Positions 10,671-22,422 of a DNA stretch of 64,000 bases are shown one piece after another. How positions within the stretch are numbered: position 1 is the stretch's first letter; each line of letters starts with the position of its first letter. The notes beneath the pieces were generated by a model, which saw only the letters and a program-made list of their open reading frames with translations, made no database searches and was not told where the DNA came from. Position numbers and translations under genes: made by a program. Source of the stretch: Shewanella salipaludis. Its GTDB lineage: Bacteria > Pseudomonadota > Gammaproteobacteria > Enterobacterales > Shewanellaceae. The stretch covers positions 46,732-110,731 of the forward strand of contig NZ_JAAXYH010000013.1 of the NCBI RefSeq assembly GCF_012911865.1, in the 5' to 3' direction.

Positions 10671-11623
10671 TGGCGCGTCGTCCCAAGGGCCGTTTCATCG
10701 ACGGCATAGTGTTATTGGATAAAGCGACAGGCATGAGTTCCAACTTTGCTCTGCAGAGAGTGAAGCGCTTGTTCAATGCCGCCAAGGCCGGGCATACGGG
10801 CGCGCTCGATCCCCTGGCGACCGGCATGCTGCCCGTGTGTCTGGGAGAAGCGACCAAGTTCTCCCAGCATCTCCTGGATGCCGATAAACGTTACCTGGTG
10901 ACGGCCAAGCTGGGTCAGCGCACGGATACCAGCGACTCAGACGGTGAAGTGGTCCAGACCCGGACCGTCGATTTCAGCGAGGCACAGCTGCTCGAGGCAC
11001 TGGAGCATTTTCGCGGCGATACCCAGCAGGTACCGTCCATGTACTCGGCGCTCAAGTATCAGGGCCAGCCCTTGTATAAGTACGCCCGCGAAGGCAAGAC
11101 GGTTCCCCGGGAAGCGCGGCCGATCACAGTATTCGAGCTGAACTTCATCGGCCTGGAAGGCGATGAGTTGACCCTGGACATACATTGCTCCAAGGGCACC
11201 TATATACGCACCATCATAGACGACTTGGGGGAAATGCTCGGCTGCGGCGCCCATGTCATCATGCTGCGCCGGACTCAGGTAGCGGCTTATCCTTACGATA
11301 AGATGGTGACCCTGGAACAGCTCGAAGCCCTGGTGGCGCAAGCGGCCGAGACTCAGGTGGAGCCCTGGAGCCTGCTCGATCCTCTGCTGTTGCCCATGGA
11401 TACGGCGGTTGCCAATTTCGCCGAGATCAATCTGCCACAGGCGGTTGCCCCTTATCTGATGCAGGGCCAGGCGGTACAGGCCACCGGACTCAAGCCGGAC
11501 GAATTAGTGCGCATCACCATAGGTGAGCAACACCAGTTTGTCGGTATCGGCGCCATGAATGAGGATGGCCTGCTGGCACCCAAACGCCTGGTCGTCCTGC
11601 ATGGCGGGCCAGCGCCGGCATAA
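10670..11623 (+). CDS. truB: tRNA pseudouridine(55) synthase TruB
   Basis: TruB makes pseudouridine 55 in the T-loop of tRNAs. The catalytic Asp lies in [21 protein letters not shown]. Other family motifs are [14 protein letters not shown] at the N-terminus, [23 protein letters not shown], and [15 protein letters not shown]. At 317 residues it is of normal length with the C-terminal PUA-like part. Its ATG overlaps the rbfA stop by one base. rpsO follows after a 107-base gap containing its own promoter. Confidence 0.97.
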   Translation: MARRPKGRFIDGIVLLDKATGMSSNFALQRVKRLFNAAKAGHTGALDPLATGMLPVCLGEATKFSQHLLDADKRYLVTAKLGQRTDTSDSDGEVVQTRTVDFSEAQLLEALEHFRGDTQQVPSMYSALKYQGQPLYKYAREGKTVPREARPITVFELNFIGLEGDELTLDIHCSKGTYIRTIIDDLGEMLGCGAHVIMLRRTQVAAYPYDKMVTLEQLEALVAQAAETQVEPWSLLDPLLLPMDTAVANFAEINLPQAVAPYLMQGQAVQATGLKPDELVRITIGEQHQFVGIGAMNEDGLLAPKRLVVLHGGPAPA

Positions 11624-11638
11624 GCCATGGCCTGCTGG

Positions 11639-11667
11639 TTGCGCTAGGGACCGATAATGGGTAAAAT
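11639..11667 (+). promoter_or_regulatory. Candidate sigma-70 promoter for rpsO
   Basis: TTGCGC (11639-11644) and TAAAAT (11662-11667) are spaced 17 bases apart in the truB-rpsO gap. E. coli rpsO also has its own promoter in this position. Prediction from box match and spacing only. Confidence 0.5.
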
Positions 11668-11730
11668 AGCGCGCCCTCCGGCTGAGTTAGTGATCGGCTG
11701 GAGATACTTTATATTATTTTGGAGAAAACC

Positions 11731-12000
11731 ATGTCACTAAGTACTGAAGCAAAAGCAAAAATCCTGGCTGAATTTGGCCGTGGCGAAAACGACTCAGGTT
11801 CAACTGAAGTTCAGGTTGCTCTGCTGACTGCACAAATCAACCACCTTCAAGGTCACTTTAAAGAGCACATCCATGATCACCACTCACGTCGTGGTTTGTT
11901 ACGTATGGTTAGCGCACGTCGTAAATTGACTGCTTACCTGAAGCGTACCGACAATGATCGTTACACTGCTCTGATCCAGAAGTTAGGTCTGCGTCGTTAA
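11731..12000 (+). CDS. rpsO: 30S ribosomal protein S15
   Basis: S15 binds 16S rRNA early in assembly of the 30S platform. From the ATG at 11731, with GGAG at 11721-11724, the protein has 89 residues, exactly the usual length. It begins [16 protein letters not shown] and ends IQKLGLRR. An upstream in-frame TTG at 11719 overlaps the ribosome-binding site and is rejected. The last 81 bases of this gene and its terminator are repeated twice more downstream in degenerate form (see the repeat at 11920-12546). Confidence 0.98.
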   Translation: MSLSTEAKAKILAEFGRGENDSGSTEVQVALLTAQINHLQGHFKEHIHDHHSRRGLLRMVSARRKLTAYLKRTDNDRYTALIQKLGLRR

Positions 12001-12546
12001 TTCGACACTTACCGTAAAACAGGAGGCCTAGGCCTCCTTTTTTATTGCCCGATTTTTGTATGGCACTATTGGTATTGGTAATGGCAGTGATAGCAATGTG
12101 ATGGCAGGTCGTTGCCGGCAGTGTAGTTCGAGTTCGGCCATAGCCGTAAATTGACTGGCTCTCCTTGGCCCAAAGCCTACCGACAATGCTGGTTACACTG
12201 CTCTGATCCAGAAGTTAGGTCTGCGTCGTTAATTCGACACTCACCGTAAAACAGGAGGCCTCCTTTTTTATTGCCCGATTTTTGTATGGCACTATTGGTA
12301 TTGGTATTGGTATTGGTATTGGTATTGGTATTGGCAGTGATAGCAATGTGATGGCAGGTCGTTGCCGGCAGTGTAGTTCGAGTTCGGCCATAGCCGTAAA
12401 TTGACTGGCTCTCCTTGGCCCAAAGCCTACCGAGAGTGCTCGTTACACTGTTCTGATCCAGAAGTTAGGTCTGCGTCGTTAATTCGACATTTACCGTAAA
12501 ACAGGAGGCCTAGGCCTCCTTTTTTATTGCCCGATTTTTGTATGGC
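11920..12546 (+). repeat. Three tandem copies of the rpsO 3' end plus terminator
   Basis: The 3' end of rpsO with its terminator and spacer (copy 1, from 11920) recurs from 12145 and again from 12395. Each copy carries the end of the gene through its stop, the ATTCGACA sequence and a terminator. Copies 2 and 3 share an altered segment (GGCTCTCCTTGGCCC) in place of S15 codons, so one arose from the other. The spacer of copy 1 has about three TATTGG units, while copy 2 has seven. The terminator of copy 2 lost its TA loop and is now the 12-base palindrome AGGAGGCCTCCT. No start codon or ribosome-binding site accompanies the extra copies, so they are not genes. This repeat fills the whole gap before the next gene. 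Confidence 0.93.
12021..12046 (+). terminator. Terminator of rpsO (copy 1)
   Basis: The stem AGGAGGCC/GGCCTCCT with a TA loop is followed by a T run. Near-identical copies stand at 12253-12270 (loop deleted) and 12503-12526. Confidence 0.85.
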
Positions 12547-12600
12547 CATGTGGCCTCTAGGCGCGCGGCAGCGGCGAACTCTTAGGCTAGGCAGGTCCCA

Positions 12601-14637
12601 TCAGAGCAGCGAGACCTTGGTGTCGTGAGCCTGGATGTAGCGGCTTTCAAATTCGCTCAGCGGCAACGGCTGACTGAAATAAAACCCTTGGCCGATGGCG
12701 CAGTTATGGGCCTTGAGCCAGTCGAGTTGTTGCTCGTTCTCTATGCCCTCGGCGACTATGTTCAAGTTCAGTTGTTGCCCCAGCATCAGGATGGTGGCCG
12801 CTATGGCGCTGTCGCCGGGGAGATCCGAGACGAAGCCCCTGTCTATCTTCATGGTGGTGATGGGCAGGTGGCGCAGGTAGGACAATGAAGAGTAGCCGGT
12901 GCCGAAGTCATCGACGGCGATGCCGAAGCCGGCGGACTTGAGCTGTTGCAGCTTGTTGATCGCCAGTTCTATGTCATTGATCAAGGAGGTTTCGGTGATC
13001 TCGATTTCCAATAACTCCGGCGGGATCTGATAACGTAATGCCAGCTGTTTGATATCCGGTACCAGACTGGCATCGGCGAATTGCTGCGAGGCGACGTTGA
13101 CGGCTATGGGGATGGCGTATTGGTATTTCTTTTGCCAATGCCTTATCACCTTGCAGCTCTCTTCTATGACCCAACGACCTATGGGGATGATGATCCCGGT
13201 TTCTTCGGCGACCGGAATGAAGGACATGGGGCTTATCAGCCGGCCTTCCTTCTGCCAACGGATCAGGGCCTCACAGCCTATGACCTTGCCTGTGTTTAAA
13301 TCGAACTTAGGCTGAAAATGCAGCACAAATTCCTCGTTTTTGAGGGCGTCGTGCAGTGAGGCTTCGGTTCTGAGACGCACGGCGGCGCGCTCTGTCATCT
13401 GTTGTTTGAAGAAGGCCCATTGGTTCGAGCCCGAGGCCTTGGCGCTGTACATGGCGATATCAGCATGGCGGATCAGATCTTCGGCACAGTGGCCGTCTTC
13501 CGGGTAGATGGAAATGCCCACCGAGGCTGCCGGATGTATCGCATGTTCGTTGAGCTGGACCGGGGTATTGAGCTGAGAAAGTAACTTGTCGACGAAGTCT
13601 GCCGCCTGATCCGCTGTCTGTACTTCGTCTGCCAGTATGACAAATTCATCGCCGCCCAGGCGAGCGACCGAGCCTTGGTCGCCTACGACCCGTTCCAGGA
13701 TGCGGGCGATGCGGGCGAGAAACTGATCGCCCAGGGCATGGCCGAGGGAGTCGTTGACGTTTTTAAATCTATCCAAGTCGATAAACAACAGGGCAAAGTT
13801 GCGTTTATGCAGCCGGGATTTTTGTATTGTGCTGGCCAGGGTTTCAAGCAGCAAGGCGCGGTTGGGCAGGCCTGTGAGGGGATCCCGGGTCGCCATTTTT
13901 CTCAGCTTGCTTTGGGTGCGACTGAACTGAATGAGGATCTGGTTGAATTTAGAGGTGACCAGGCCTAACTCATCGTCCTTGTGTGCCGTCGCCATGGGTA
14001 ACAGGTTTTCATCCGGCGAGTCGGTATCTATCTTGTCTATGGCTTCACTGATCCTGGCTATGGGTTGGGTGAGGAAGCGATGAAACACCAGGGACAGCAC
14101 CAAGGTCAGCAATAGGGCTCGCGCCAGGGTAGCCAGGAAACTCAAACGCAATTGGGAAAACAGGGTATCTGTCAGATCCTGGGTATCGTACCTCAGGGTG
14201 AGGGTGCCTATCTGTTGGTTGGCCTGGGTGCCCTCGAAGTAGGAGGGGCGGTATAACAGGTGAGAAACCGTTTCCAAATCGGCGAATAACCAGCGGCTCA
14301 GCAGGGTAAAAGGATGTGAATACTCGGCTTTGGGATTGCTGACAGCGACGAAGTCCGAGCCGTCATCCAGGATAATTTGGGCGGCGGCGAGATGTTCGAC
14401 CTTGATGGCGCCCTGCAGTGTCTGTCTGGCGAGGTTGTCATCCAGCGCCCAAACTGCGTTGGCGGCCGGTTGTTCCACTGAACTCAGCAGTTCCTGTTGT
14501 TTCAGTATCAGTTGCTGTTTGGTCGAAATGACGACCAGGGCAATCTCGACCATGAAGACGACGATGGCGAAGAAGAGTGCGCTGAATACCACAAGGTGAG
14601 TCTGTTTCCAGGTTAATGACTTGAAACTCCCTGTCAT
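12601..14637 (-). CDS. Membrane-bound GGDEF-EAL cyclic-di-GMP enzyme
   Basis: The product is a 678-residue inner-membrane protein. A first membrane segment lies near residues 12-38. A periplasmic region of about 130 residues ends at a second membrane segment near 165-190, followed by a HAMP-like linker. The GGDEF domain has an intact active site (RLGGDEFVIL), and the EAL domain has CEALIRW, DDFGTGYSSL and the Lys/Glu metal and substrate residues. No RxxD inhibitory site sits five residues before GGDEF. Both domains look catalytically competent, so the net direction cannot be told from sequence. The ATG at 14637 is preferred; an upstream TTG at 14658 would add seven residues. It reads against the neighbouring rpsO and pnp and appears to be an insertion between them. 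Confidence 0.9.
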   Translation of the reverse strand: MTGSFKSLTWKQTHLVVFSALFFAIVVFMVEIALVVISTKQQLILKQQELLSSVEQPAANAVWALDDNLARQTLQGAIKVEHLAAAQIILDDGSDFVAVSNPKAEYSHPFTLLSRWLFADLETVSHLLYRPSYFEGTQANQQIGTLTLRYDTQDLTDTLFSQLRLSFLATLARALLLTLVLSLVFHRFLTQPIARISEAIDKIDTDSPDENLLPMATAHKDDELGLVTSKFNQILIQFSRTQSKLRKMATRDPLTGLPNRALLLETLASTIQKSRLHKRNFALLFIDLDRFKNVNDSLGHALGDQFLARIARILERVVGDQGSVARLGGDEFVILADEVQTADQAADFVDKLLSQLNTPVQLNEHAIHPAASVGISIYPEDGHCAEDLIRHADIAMYSAKASGSNQWAFFKQQMTERAAVRLRTEASLHDALKNEEFVLHFQPKFDLNTGKVIGCEALIRWQKEGRLISPMSFIPVAEETGIIIPIGRWVIEESCKVIRHWQKKYQYAIPIAVNVASQQFADASLVPDIKQLALRYQIPPELLEIEITETSLINDIELAINKLQQLKSAGFGIAVDDFGTGYSSLSYLRHLPITTMKIDRGFVSDLPGDSAIAATILMLGQQLNLNIVAEGIENEQQLDWLKAHNCAIGQGFYFSQPLPLSEFESRYIQAHDTKVSLL

Positions 14638-14762
14638 AGGTTTGGCCCTTGCCGGCAATGTTTCATCATAGGGGAGCGATTCCGTGTCAAAGTTTATGGC
14701 AACTCACTGTTGTTATGTCCACTTTAGAGAAAAGAAGGATCTTTGTCATCATTATCTGCTCT

Positions 14763-14791
14763 TTATCTATGTATGCTTATTGCAGTATACT
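14763..14791 (+). promoter_or_regulatory. Candidate promoter for pnp
   Basis: TTATCT (14763-14768) and TATACT (14786-14791) lie 17 bases apart, about 40 bases before the pnp start. The -35 box is weak. Confidence 0.4.
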
Positions 14792-14832
14792 TACGCGCGT
14801 AATTTAAGGTCATTAATTAAGGAATGGGTCAC

Positions 14833-16932
14833 GTGAATCCTATTGTAAAGAGTTTTGAGTATGGTCAACATACAGTCACCCTGGAAACAGGTGTAATCGC
14901 ACGTCAAGCCGATGCTGCCGTTTTAGCCAGCATGGGCGACACGACAGTATTAGTGACAGTGGTCGGTAAGAAAGAAGCCGATCTGAGCCGTGATTTTTTC
15001 CCTCTGACTGTTAATTATCAGGAAAAAACCTACGCAGCAGGTAAGATCCCTGGTGGTTTCTTTAAGCGTGAAGGTCGTCCTTCTGAAGATGAAACGCTGA
15101 TCGCACGCTTGATTGACCGTCCTATCCGTCCTCTTTTCCCTAATGGTTTCAAAAACGAAGTCCAGGTCATCATCACCGTGGTTTCTGTCGATCCTCAGAT
15201 CGAGCCGGACATCATTTCCATGATAGGTACCTCGGCAGCTCTGGCTATCTCAGGTATTCCTTTCAGCGGTCCTCTGGGTGCCGCCCGCGTGGGTTATATC
15301 AATGGTGAATATGCCTTGAACCCAACGGTTGCACAGCTGGAAAGCAGCGAGTTGAACCTGGTCGTTGCCGGTACTGCCGGTGCGGTACTGATGGTTGAAT
15401 CCGAAGCCAAAGCGCTGCCGGAAGAAATCATGCTGGGCGCCGTGGTCTATGGTCATGAGCAGCAACAGGTCGTGGTTAGCGCCATTGCCGAGTTCCAAGC
15501 CGAAGCCGGTAAGCCAACCTGGAACTGGTCAGCACCGACACAAGATCAAGACCTGGTCGCCAAGGTTAAAGCCCTGGCCGAGGAAGGCTTCACCGCCGCA
15601 TACCAGATCATCGCCAAGCACGAGCGTCGTGATGCCGTCATCGAAGTCAAGAATGCCGCCATCGCCAAACTGGTTGAAGAAAACCCAAGCCTGGATCTAC
15701 GTGAAGTCGACGGCCTGCTGGGTAGCCTGGAGAAGAAAGTCGTTCGTGGTCGCATCATACGTGGTGAGCCGCGTATCGACGGTCGTGAACCCGACATGAT
15801 CCGTGCCCTGAGCGTATTGGCCGGCGTCTTGCCACGTACTCACGGCAGCTCTCTGTTCACTCGTGGTGAAACTCAGGCTTTGGTGACTTGTACCCTGGGT
15901 ACAGAGCGTGATGCACAGAAGATCGACAGCATCATGGGCGAGCGCACCAACCGTTTCATGCTGCACTATAACTTCCCTCCATATTCTGTCGGTGAGACGG
16001 GTATGGTCGGTTCGCCCAAGCGTCGCGAAATAGGTCACGGCAAGCTGGCATGGCGTGGTATCAACGCGGTTATGCCATCGGCTGCCGAGTTCCCATACAG
16101 CATTCGTGTGGTATCTGAAATCACCGAATCCAACGGTTCAAGCTCCATGGCCTCTGTCTGTGGTACTTCACTGGCGCTGATGGATGCCGGTGTGCCTATC
16201 AAGACCTCTGTTGCCGGTATCGCCATGGGTCTGGTTAAAGAAGGCGATGATTTCGTCGTACTGTCTGACATCCTGGGTGACGAAGATCACCTGGGCGACA
16301 TGGACTTCAAAGTGGCAGGTACCCGTGACGGCATCACTGCACTGCAGATGGATATCAAGATCGAAGGCATCACCAAAGAGATCATGGATATCGCACTGCA
16401 ACAGGCCTATGGTGCCCGTGTGCATATTCTGAACGTGATGGATAAGGCGATCGGTTCACACCGTGACGATATCTCAGATCACGCTCCGCGTATCACCACT
16501 ATCAAGATCAACCCTGAGAAGATCCGTGATGTTATCGGCAAAGGCGGCGCCGTTATCCGTGCTCTGACCGAAGAAACAGGTACTACTATCGAGCTGGATG
16601 ACGACGGCACTGTGAAGATTGCTTCTTCAAACGGTGAAGCGACCAAGGAAGCCATACGTCGTATCGAAGAGATCACCTCAGAAGTCGAAGTGGGCCGTAT
16701 CTACAATGGTAAGGTTATCCGCATCGTCGATTTCGGTGCTTTCGTTAACATTCTGCCGGGTAAAGATGGCTTGGTTCACATCTCGCAAATCAGCGATGAG
16801 CGTGTTGCCAACGTGTCGGATCACCTGGAACTGAACCAGGAAGTTGCCGTTAAGGTGATGGAAGTGGATCGCCAGGGCCGTGTCAGGTTGTCTATTAAAG
16901 AAGCGCAGACTAAAGAAGTCGCTGCCGAATAA
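14833..16932 (+). CDS. pnp: Polyribonucleotide nucleotidyltransferase (PNPase)
   Basis: PNPase degrades RNA 3' to 5' using phosphate and is part of the RNA degradosome. Two RNase PH-like domains are followed by a KH domain (about 550-610, [19 protein letters not shown]) and an S1 domain (about 620-690, [20 protein letters not shown]). The GTG at 14833 gives 699 residues starting [20 protein letters not shown], which fits the family. An in-frame ATG at 14824 is possible but has AGGA immediately against it. The sequence is very close to the Shewanella type as I remember it. Order rpsO-pnp-nlpI is conserved, apart from the intervening GGDEF-EAL gene. Confidence 0.97.
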   Translation: MNPIVKSFEYGQHTVTLETGVIARQADAAVLASMGDTTVLVTVVGKKEADLSRDFFPLTVNYQEKTYAAGKIPGGFFKREGRPSEDETLIARLIDRPIRPLFPNGFKNEVQVIITVVSVDPQIEPDIISMIGTSAALAISGIPFSGPLGAARVGYINGEYALNPTVAQLESSELNLVVAGTAGAVLMVESEAKALPEEIMLGAVVYGHEQQQVVVSAIAEFQAEAGKPTWNWSAPTQDQDLVAKVKALAEEGFTAAYQIIAKHERRDAVIEVKNAAIAKLVEENPSLDLREVDGLLGSLEKKVVRGRIIRGEPRIDGREPDMIRALSVLAGVLPRTHGSSLFTRGETQALVTCTLGTERDAQKIDSIMGERTNRFMLHYNFPPYSVGETGMVGSPKRREIGHGKLAWRGINAVMPSAAEFPYSIRVVSEITESNGSSSMASVCGTSLALMDAGVPIKTSVAGIAMGLVKEGDDFVVLSDILGDEDHLGDMDFKVAGTRDGITALQMDIKIEGITKEIMDIALQQAYGARVHILNVMDKAIGSHRDDISDHAPRITTIKINPEKIRDVIGKGGAVIRALTEETGTTIELDDDGTVKIASSNGEATKEAIRRIEEITSEVEVGRIYNGKVIRIVDFGAFVNILPGKDGLVHISQISDERVANVSDHLELNQEVAVKVMEVDRQGRVRLSIKEAQTKEVAAE

Positions 16933-16950
16933 TTTAATAGGCTGATAAAA

Positions 16951-16976
16951 AAGGAGATCTTCGGATCTCCTTTTTT
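16951..16976 (+). terminator. Terminator of pnp
   Basis: The perfect 9-bp stem AAGGAGATC/GATCTCCTT with a TTCG tetraloop is followed by a T run. Confidence 0.92.
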
Positions 16977-17127
16977 GTGCCCGTAATTTATGAATTGATC
17001 ATTTATCGTGATTCGTCGATAGCCCTGCCGCAGTGGGGTTGCTATTATGGAATACAGTGGCATGACAGGCGCGTATGAATCTCGGCGCCTCGATCCATGG
17101 CGTCTTCGACTGTAAAGGTAGGAATGG

Positions 17128-18027
17128 ATGAATTTTAAACTAGCAAGCACCCTGGCAGCGTTATTGGCCACGGCCAGTCTCTCGTTAAGCGGCTGTGCAT
17201 CGACCTCGTTGGACGACAGTCACGCAGATATCGCCGGCAAGCTGGTCGTCGCCCCCGTGATGCCTGACTATAAATTGGAAATTACCCTGGCCAAGCTGAA
17301 TGAAATTTTGGCCATGATGGAACTGACCGACGAGCAGAGAGCGAGGTTTCATTACGACAGGGGAGTGATCTACGACAGTGTCGGCCTGAGGTTGCTCGGA
17401 CGCATCGACTTTCATCAAGCCTTGAAGCTGCAACCCAATCTCGCCGATGCCTACAATTTCCTGGGGATCTACTACACCCAGGAAGGCGAGTTCGAGAGTG
17501 CCTATGAAGCATTCGAAGGGGTATTGGAGTTGGCCCCAGATTATGATTATGCCTATCTGAACCGGGGGATCGCACTTTATTATGGTGAGCGCAATGAGCT
17601 GGCCATCGCCGACATGAAGTCCTTCTACCAGAAGGACGAGCACGATGGTTATCGCGCCCTGTGGTTGTATCTCATCGAAGCCACCGTCGATGCGCCCGGC
17701 GCCAAATCAGAGCTGATGGCCAATCGCAGTAAGCTCGATGATGCCGCCTGGGCGACTGTGTTGGTGGATTACTACTTGGGTAAGCGCAGCAAACAAGCCG
17801 TGTTTACCGCCGCCAAGACAGGCCTGAGTCAACCCAAGGAGTATGCCGAACGCCTGTGCGAAGCCTATTTCTATCTGGCCAAGATGGCCAGTGCCAAGGG
17901 TGACTATCAGGAAGCGGCCAATTATTTCAGGCTGACGCTGGCGACCAATATCTATGATTTCGTCGAACACAGGTATGCCAGAATCGAGCTGGCCAAGGTT
18001 CAGCAACGGCTGGAAAATCGGGATTAA
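17128..18027 (+). CDS. nlpI: Lipoprotein NlpI (TPR adaptor)
   Basis: NlpI is an outer-membrane lipoprotein that, in E. coli, acts as an adaptor for peptidoglycan hydrolases and the protease Prc. The 299-residue product begins with a signal peptide and lipobox LSGC, Cys23. Tetratricopeptide repeats follow, for example [35 protein letters not shown] and [18 protein letters not shown]. The position directly downstream of pnp is the conserved place for this gene. Length and repeat spacing match the family. Confidence 0.93.
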   Translation: MNFKLASTLAALLATASLSLSGCASTSLDDSHADIAGKLVVAPVMPDYKLEITLAKLNEILAMMELTDEQRARFHYDRGVIYDSVGLRLLGRIDFHQALKLQPNLADAYNFLGIYYTQEGEFESAYEAFEGVLELAPDYDYAYLNRGIALYYGERNELAIADMKSFYQKDEHDGYRALWLYLIEATVDAPGAKSELMANRSKLDDAAWATVLVDYYLGKRSKQAVFTAAKTGLSQPKEYAERLCEAYFYLAKMASAKGDYQEAANYFRLTLATNIYDFVEHRYARIELAKVQQRLENRD

Positions 18028-18042
18028 TCACCCCAAGCGGGA

Positions 18043-18089
18043 CTCAGCCCAGCCTTTGCCTAGCCAAGGCTGGGCTGAGACGGTATAAT
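18043..18089 (+). promoter_or_regulatory. Perfect 14-bp hairpin and -10 box before prfC
   Basis: A perfect 14-bp inverted repeat (18043-18056 with 18066-18079, 9-base loop) stands between nlpI and prfC. Four bases later is TATAAT (18084-18089). No good -35 box lies at 16-18 bases, because that space is inside the repeat. The structure could end the nlpI message, although it lacks a T run, or could control the prfC promoter. Confidence 0.5.
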
Positions 18090-18125
18090 TTGCGCCTTTT
18101 TAGCGATCTCAGTGCACAGGTTAAC

Positions 18126-19706
<1,581 letters not shown>

Positions 19707-19734
19707 GTTTGCTCATCCAGGTTTTGAATGAAAG

Positions 19735-19758
19735 AGGCGGCTAATCACCGCCTTTTTT
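19735..19758 (+). terminator. Terminator of prfC
   Basis: The stem AGGCGG/CCGCCT with a 7-base loop is followed by TTTTTT. Confidence 0.85.
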
Positions 19759-19893
19759 GTTGCCTGAAACGCCGCTCCCTCGGAGGGATAAGTGCTATAA
19801 CTAACATCGCTGGCCGGCGTTGCCAGATCTGGTTCCGGGTCAAAGCCTCCGATATTGGCTTTGCATTCAAGGGATAACCTCAATAGGATTGCT

Positions 19894-20661
19894 ATGTTGA
19901 TAGACACACATGCACATCTGGACTTCAGCGAGTTTGATCCCGACAGGGCGGCGGTGTTTGCCGCCATGGCCGCCGTTGGGGTAACAGGGGCGATCATTCC
20001 CGGGGTATCGCCGAGCCATTGGGATAAGCAATTGGCGGTGGCCGCCGAATTTGACTGTTATTTTGCCTTGGGGATCCATCCCTGGCATTGCCCGCCGGTG
20101 CTGGAGCCGGCCATGAGCGAACTCGAGGCCTTGGTGAATCGACACCTTGGCAACAAACGTTTGGTGGCGATAGGCGAATGTGGCCTGGACAAGCGGCATT
20201 CACAGCCCTGGCCCTTGCAAGTCGCTTATGTACAGGCGCAACTCGATTTGGCCAAGCGGACCGACTTGCCCCTGATACTGCATGTGGTCAAGGCCCATGG
20301 CGAGATGCTGGCGCTGTTGAAGGCTTCCCGCCCGGCTCGTGGGGGGGTAGTGCATGCTTTCTCCGCCGGCCCAGAGGTGGCCTGTGAGTATATCAAGCTG
20401 GGTTTCAAGCTGGGTGTCGGCGGTTTGGTGGTGAATCCAAATGCAAAAAAACTGCATAAAACCCTGTCCGAAATGCCGCTGGACGCCTTCGTTTTGGAGA
20501 CGGATTCTCCCGCCATGACCCCGATAACCTCTGCGGTTTCCCGCAATGACCCCACCAATCTCGTGCAATTTGTCGACGAAATAGCCCAGATCCGAAAAAA
20601 AACCAATGTTCTGATATCAGAACAACTCCAGGCCAATGCGCGTCAACTGTTTGACCTTTAG
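19894..20661 (+). CDS. yjjV: TatD-family metal-dependent nuclease (YjjV-like)
   Basis: The 255-residue product is a TatD-family TIM-barrel hydrolase, probably a Mg2+-dependent DNase. The metal ligands are visible in DTHAHLDF (N-terminal HxH), in GECGLDK, in the His of LILHVVKAHGE and in the Asp of LETDSPAMTP. The ATG at 19894 has AGGA 6 bases upstream; an in-frame ATG at 19855 has none. In E. coli the YjjV paralogue also lies near the deo operon, so context favours YjjV over TatD itself. Confidence 0.85.
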   Translation: MLIDTHAHLDFSEFDPDRAAVFAAMAAVGVTGAIIPGVSPSHWDKQLAVAAEFDCYFALGIHPWHCPPVLEPAMSELEALVNRHLGNKRLVAIGECGLDKRHSQPWPLQVAYVQAQLDLAKRTDLPLILHVVKAHGEMLALLKASRPARGGVVHAFSAGPEVACEYIKLGFKLGVGGLVVNPNAKKLHKTLSEMPLDAFVLETDSPAMTPITSAVSRNDPTNLVQFVDEIAQIRKKTNVLISEQLQANARQLFDL

Positions 20662-20768
20662 TTGTTTTTGAATAAACAGGTTGTCGAGAGGTCTGACTAC
20701 TTGGATAAACTTCTGAAATTTAGCGTCAAAAAGGCGATGAAAACAACGATTTTCAATTTTGGCTCGGG

Positions 20769-20774
20769 TATAAT
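20769..20774 (+). promoter_or_regulatory. Possible -10 box for nupC
   Basis: A consensus TATAAT lies 65 bases before the nupC start. No convincing -35 box is present at 16-18 bases, so activation by a regulator would be needed. Weak call. Confidence 0.35.
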
Positions 20775-20838
20775 CTCCCGCGGAATATAGGTTGATTAAC
20801 AACATAATTAAAAAATGTTAACAATAGGGTGATGGTTG

Positions 20839-22098
20839 ATGAATATATTAATGAGTTTAGTAGGGGTGGTCACCCTGCTTGCGATAGGTTACCTCCTGTC
20901 GAATAACAAGAAGGCCATTAACTGGCGTACCGTTGGTGGCGCCTTGGCTATTCAGGCGGCCTTCGGTGGTTTCGTATTATACGTTCCCGTAGGTAAAGAC
21001 ATTCTGAAAAGCGTGTCTGATGCCGTATCCAGCGTCATAGGCTACGCACAAAACGGTATCGGCTTCTTGTTCGGCGATCTGGCTCACTTCAAGCTGGGCT
21101 TTATCTTCGCCGTCAACGTACTGCCGGTTATCGTGTTCTTCTCTTCGCTGATTGCCGTGCTTTATTACCTGGGCATCATGCAGTGGATCATCCGCATCAT
21201 AGGTGGTGGTCTGCAGAAAGCCCTGGGTACCAGCCGTACCGAGTCTATGTCTGCTACGGCAAACATCTTCGTGGGTCAGACTGAAGCGCCTCTGGTTGTG
21301 CGTCCCTTCATTCCTACCATGACTCAATCTGAACTGTTCGCCATCATGGTGGGCGGTCTGGCTTCTATCGCAGGTTCAGTGCTGGCCGGTTATGCCCAAA
21401 TGGGTGTGCCTATCGAGTATCTGGTTGCGGCTTCTTTCATGGCGGCACCCGGTGGTCTGTTGATGGCTAAGCTGATGCATCCTGAAACTGAAACCACCAA
21501 GAACGAAATGGACGAGCTGCCAGAAGATCCAGACAAGCCGGCTAACGTACTCGACGCGGCTGCCGCCGGTGCTTCATCAGGTATGCACCTGGCACTGAAC
21601 GTTGGCGCTATGTTGCTGGCCTTCGTGGGTCTGATCGCCATGCTCAACGGTATCTTGGGTGGCGTAGGCGGTTGGTTCGGTGTTGAAGGTCTGACGCTGG
21701 AACTGATCCTGGGTTATGTGTTCATGCCTCTGGCATACCTGATCGGTGTACCTTGGAACGAAGCCTTCATCGCAGGTTCATTCATAGGTCAGAAGATCAT
21801 AGTCAACGAATTCGTTGCTTACCTGAACTTCGCTCCTTACCTGAAAGACATCGCCGATGGTGGTCTGCTTGTTGCTGAAACTGGTCTGGCCATGTCTCAC
21901 AGGACTCAGGCTATCATTTCTTTCGCCCTGTGTGGTTTCGCTAACCTGTCATCTATCGCGATCCTGCTGGGTGGCTTAGGTGCCATGGCGCCAACACGTC
22001 GTCATGATCTGGCTAAGCTGGGCATACGTGCCGTCATCGCCGGCTCTATGGCTAACCTGATGAGTGCGACACTTGCAGGCTTGTTCATCGCCCTCTAA
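20839..22098 (+). CDS. nupC: Concentrative nucleoside transporter NupC
   Basis: NupC carries nucleosides across the inner membrane with a proton or sodium ion. The 419-residue protein has roughly ten hydrophobic segments and the family core [13 protein letters not shown] followed by [17 protein letters not shown]. The second repeat has [17 protein letters not shown]. The ATG at 20839 has AGGGTGATGG upstream; TTG at 20836 is less likely. It opens the nucleoside region: nupC, the Tsx-type channel, then the deo genes. No operon link to tsx is evident because 324 bases separate them. Confidence 0.94.
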   Translation: MNILMSLVGVVTLLAIGYLLSNNKKAINWRTVGGALAIQAAFGGFVLYVPVGKDILKSVSDAVSSVIGYAQNGIGFLFGDLAHFKLGFIFAVNVLPVIVFFSSLIAVLYYLGIMQWIIRIIGGGLQKALGTSRTESMSATANIFVGQTEAPLVVRPFIPTMTQSELFAIMVGGLASIAGSVLAGYAQMGVPIEYLVAASFMAAPGGLLMAKLMHPETETTKNEMDELPEDPDKPANVLDAAAAGASSGMHLALNVGAMLLAFVGLIAMLNGILGGVGGWFGVEGLTLELILGYVFMPLAYLIGVPWNEAFIAGSFIGQKIIVNEFVAYLNFAPYLKDIADGGLLVAETGLAMSHRTQAIISFALCGFANLSSIAILLGGLGAMAPTRRHDLAKLGIRAVIAGSMANLMSATLAGLFIAL

Positions 22099-22124
22099 GG
22101 CGAAGCGCTTCTCTGCAGCTAACT

Positions 22125-22151
22125 GGGTCCTGTGCCTCGAGGGCAGGACCC
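22125..22151 (+). terminator. Hairpin after nupC
   Basis: The 8-bp stem GGGTCCTG/CAGGACCC encloses an 11-base loop that can itself pair. It lies 26 bases after the nupC stop. The following sequence is not T-rich, so termination would be Rho-dependent or weak. Confidence 0.5.
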
Positions 22152-22272
22152 AAGTTAATCCAACCATTTTCCGAAGTAGATTTTTATTTATGTAGTTCAG
22201 GGCATTACCCATGCAGTGGAGCTCTGGCTGTTGAAGTCCAAGACTGGCTTGTAGTTGTAAAGCTGTATACAA

Positions 22273-22286
22273 AAAGTCGCGACTTT
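22273..22286. promoter_or_regulatory. 14-bp perfect palindrome upstream of tsx
   Basis: AAAGTCGCGACTTT reads the same on both strands and lies about 137 bases before the tsx ATG in an AT-rich region. It could be an operator for a dimeric regulator of nucleoside uptake. No known consensus is matched with confidence. A further small hairpin, GCTGTC/GACAGC (22381-22398), lies in the tsx leader. Confidence 0.4.
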
Positions 22287-22422
22287 GTTCACATTTAAGA
22301 ATTTTGTGTTTGTGATTTTACCTCTGATTATTGTGCTTTTTGTTAATCCAGGTAAAATGCGGGCGCCATAAAAAAAGAACGCTGTCCTCGATGACAGCAC
22401 ATTAAGATAAATGGGGTTGATG

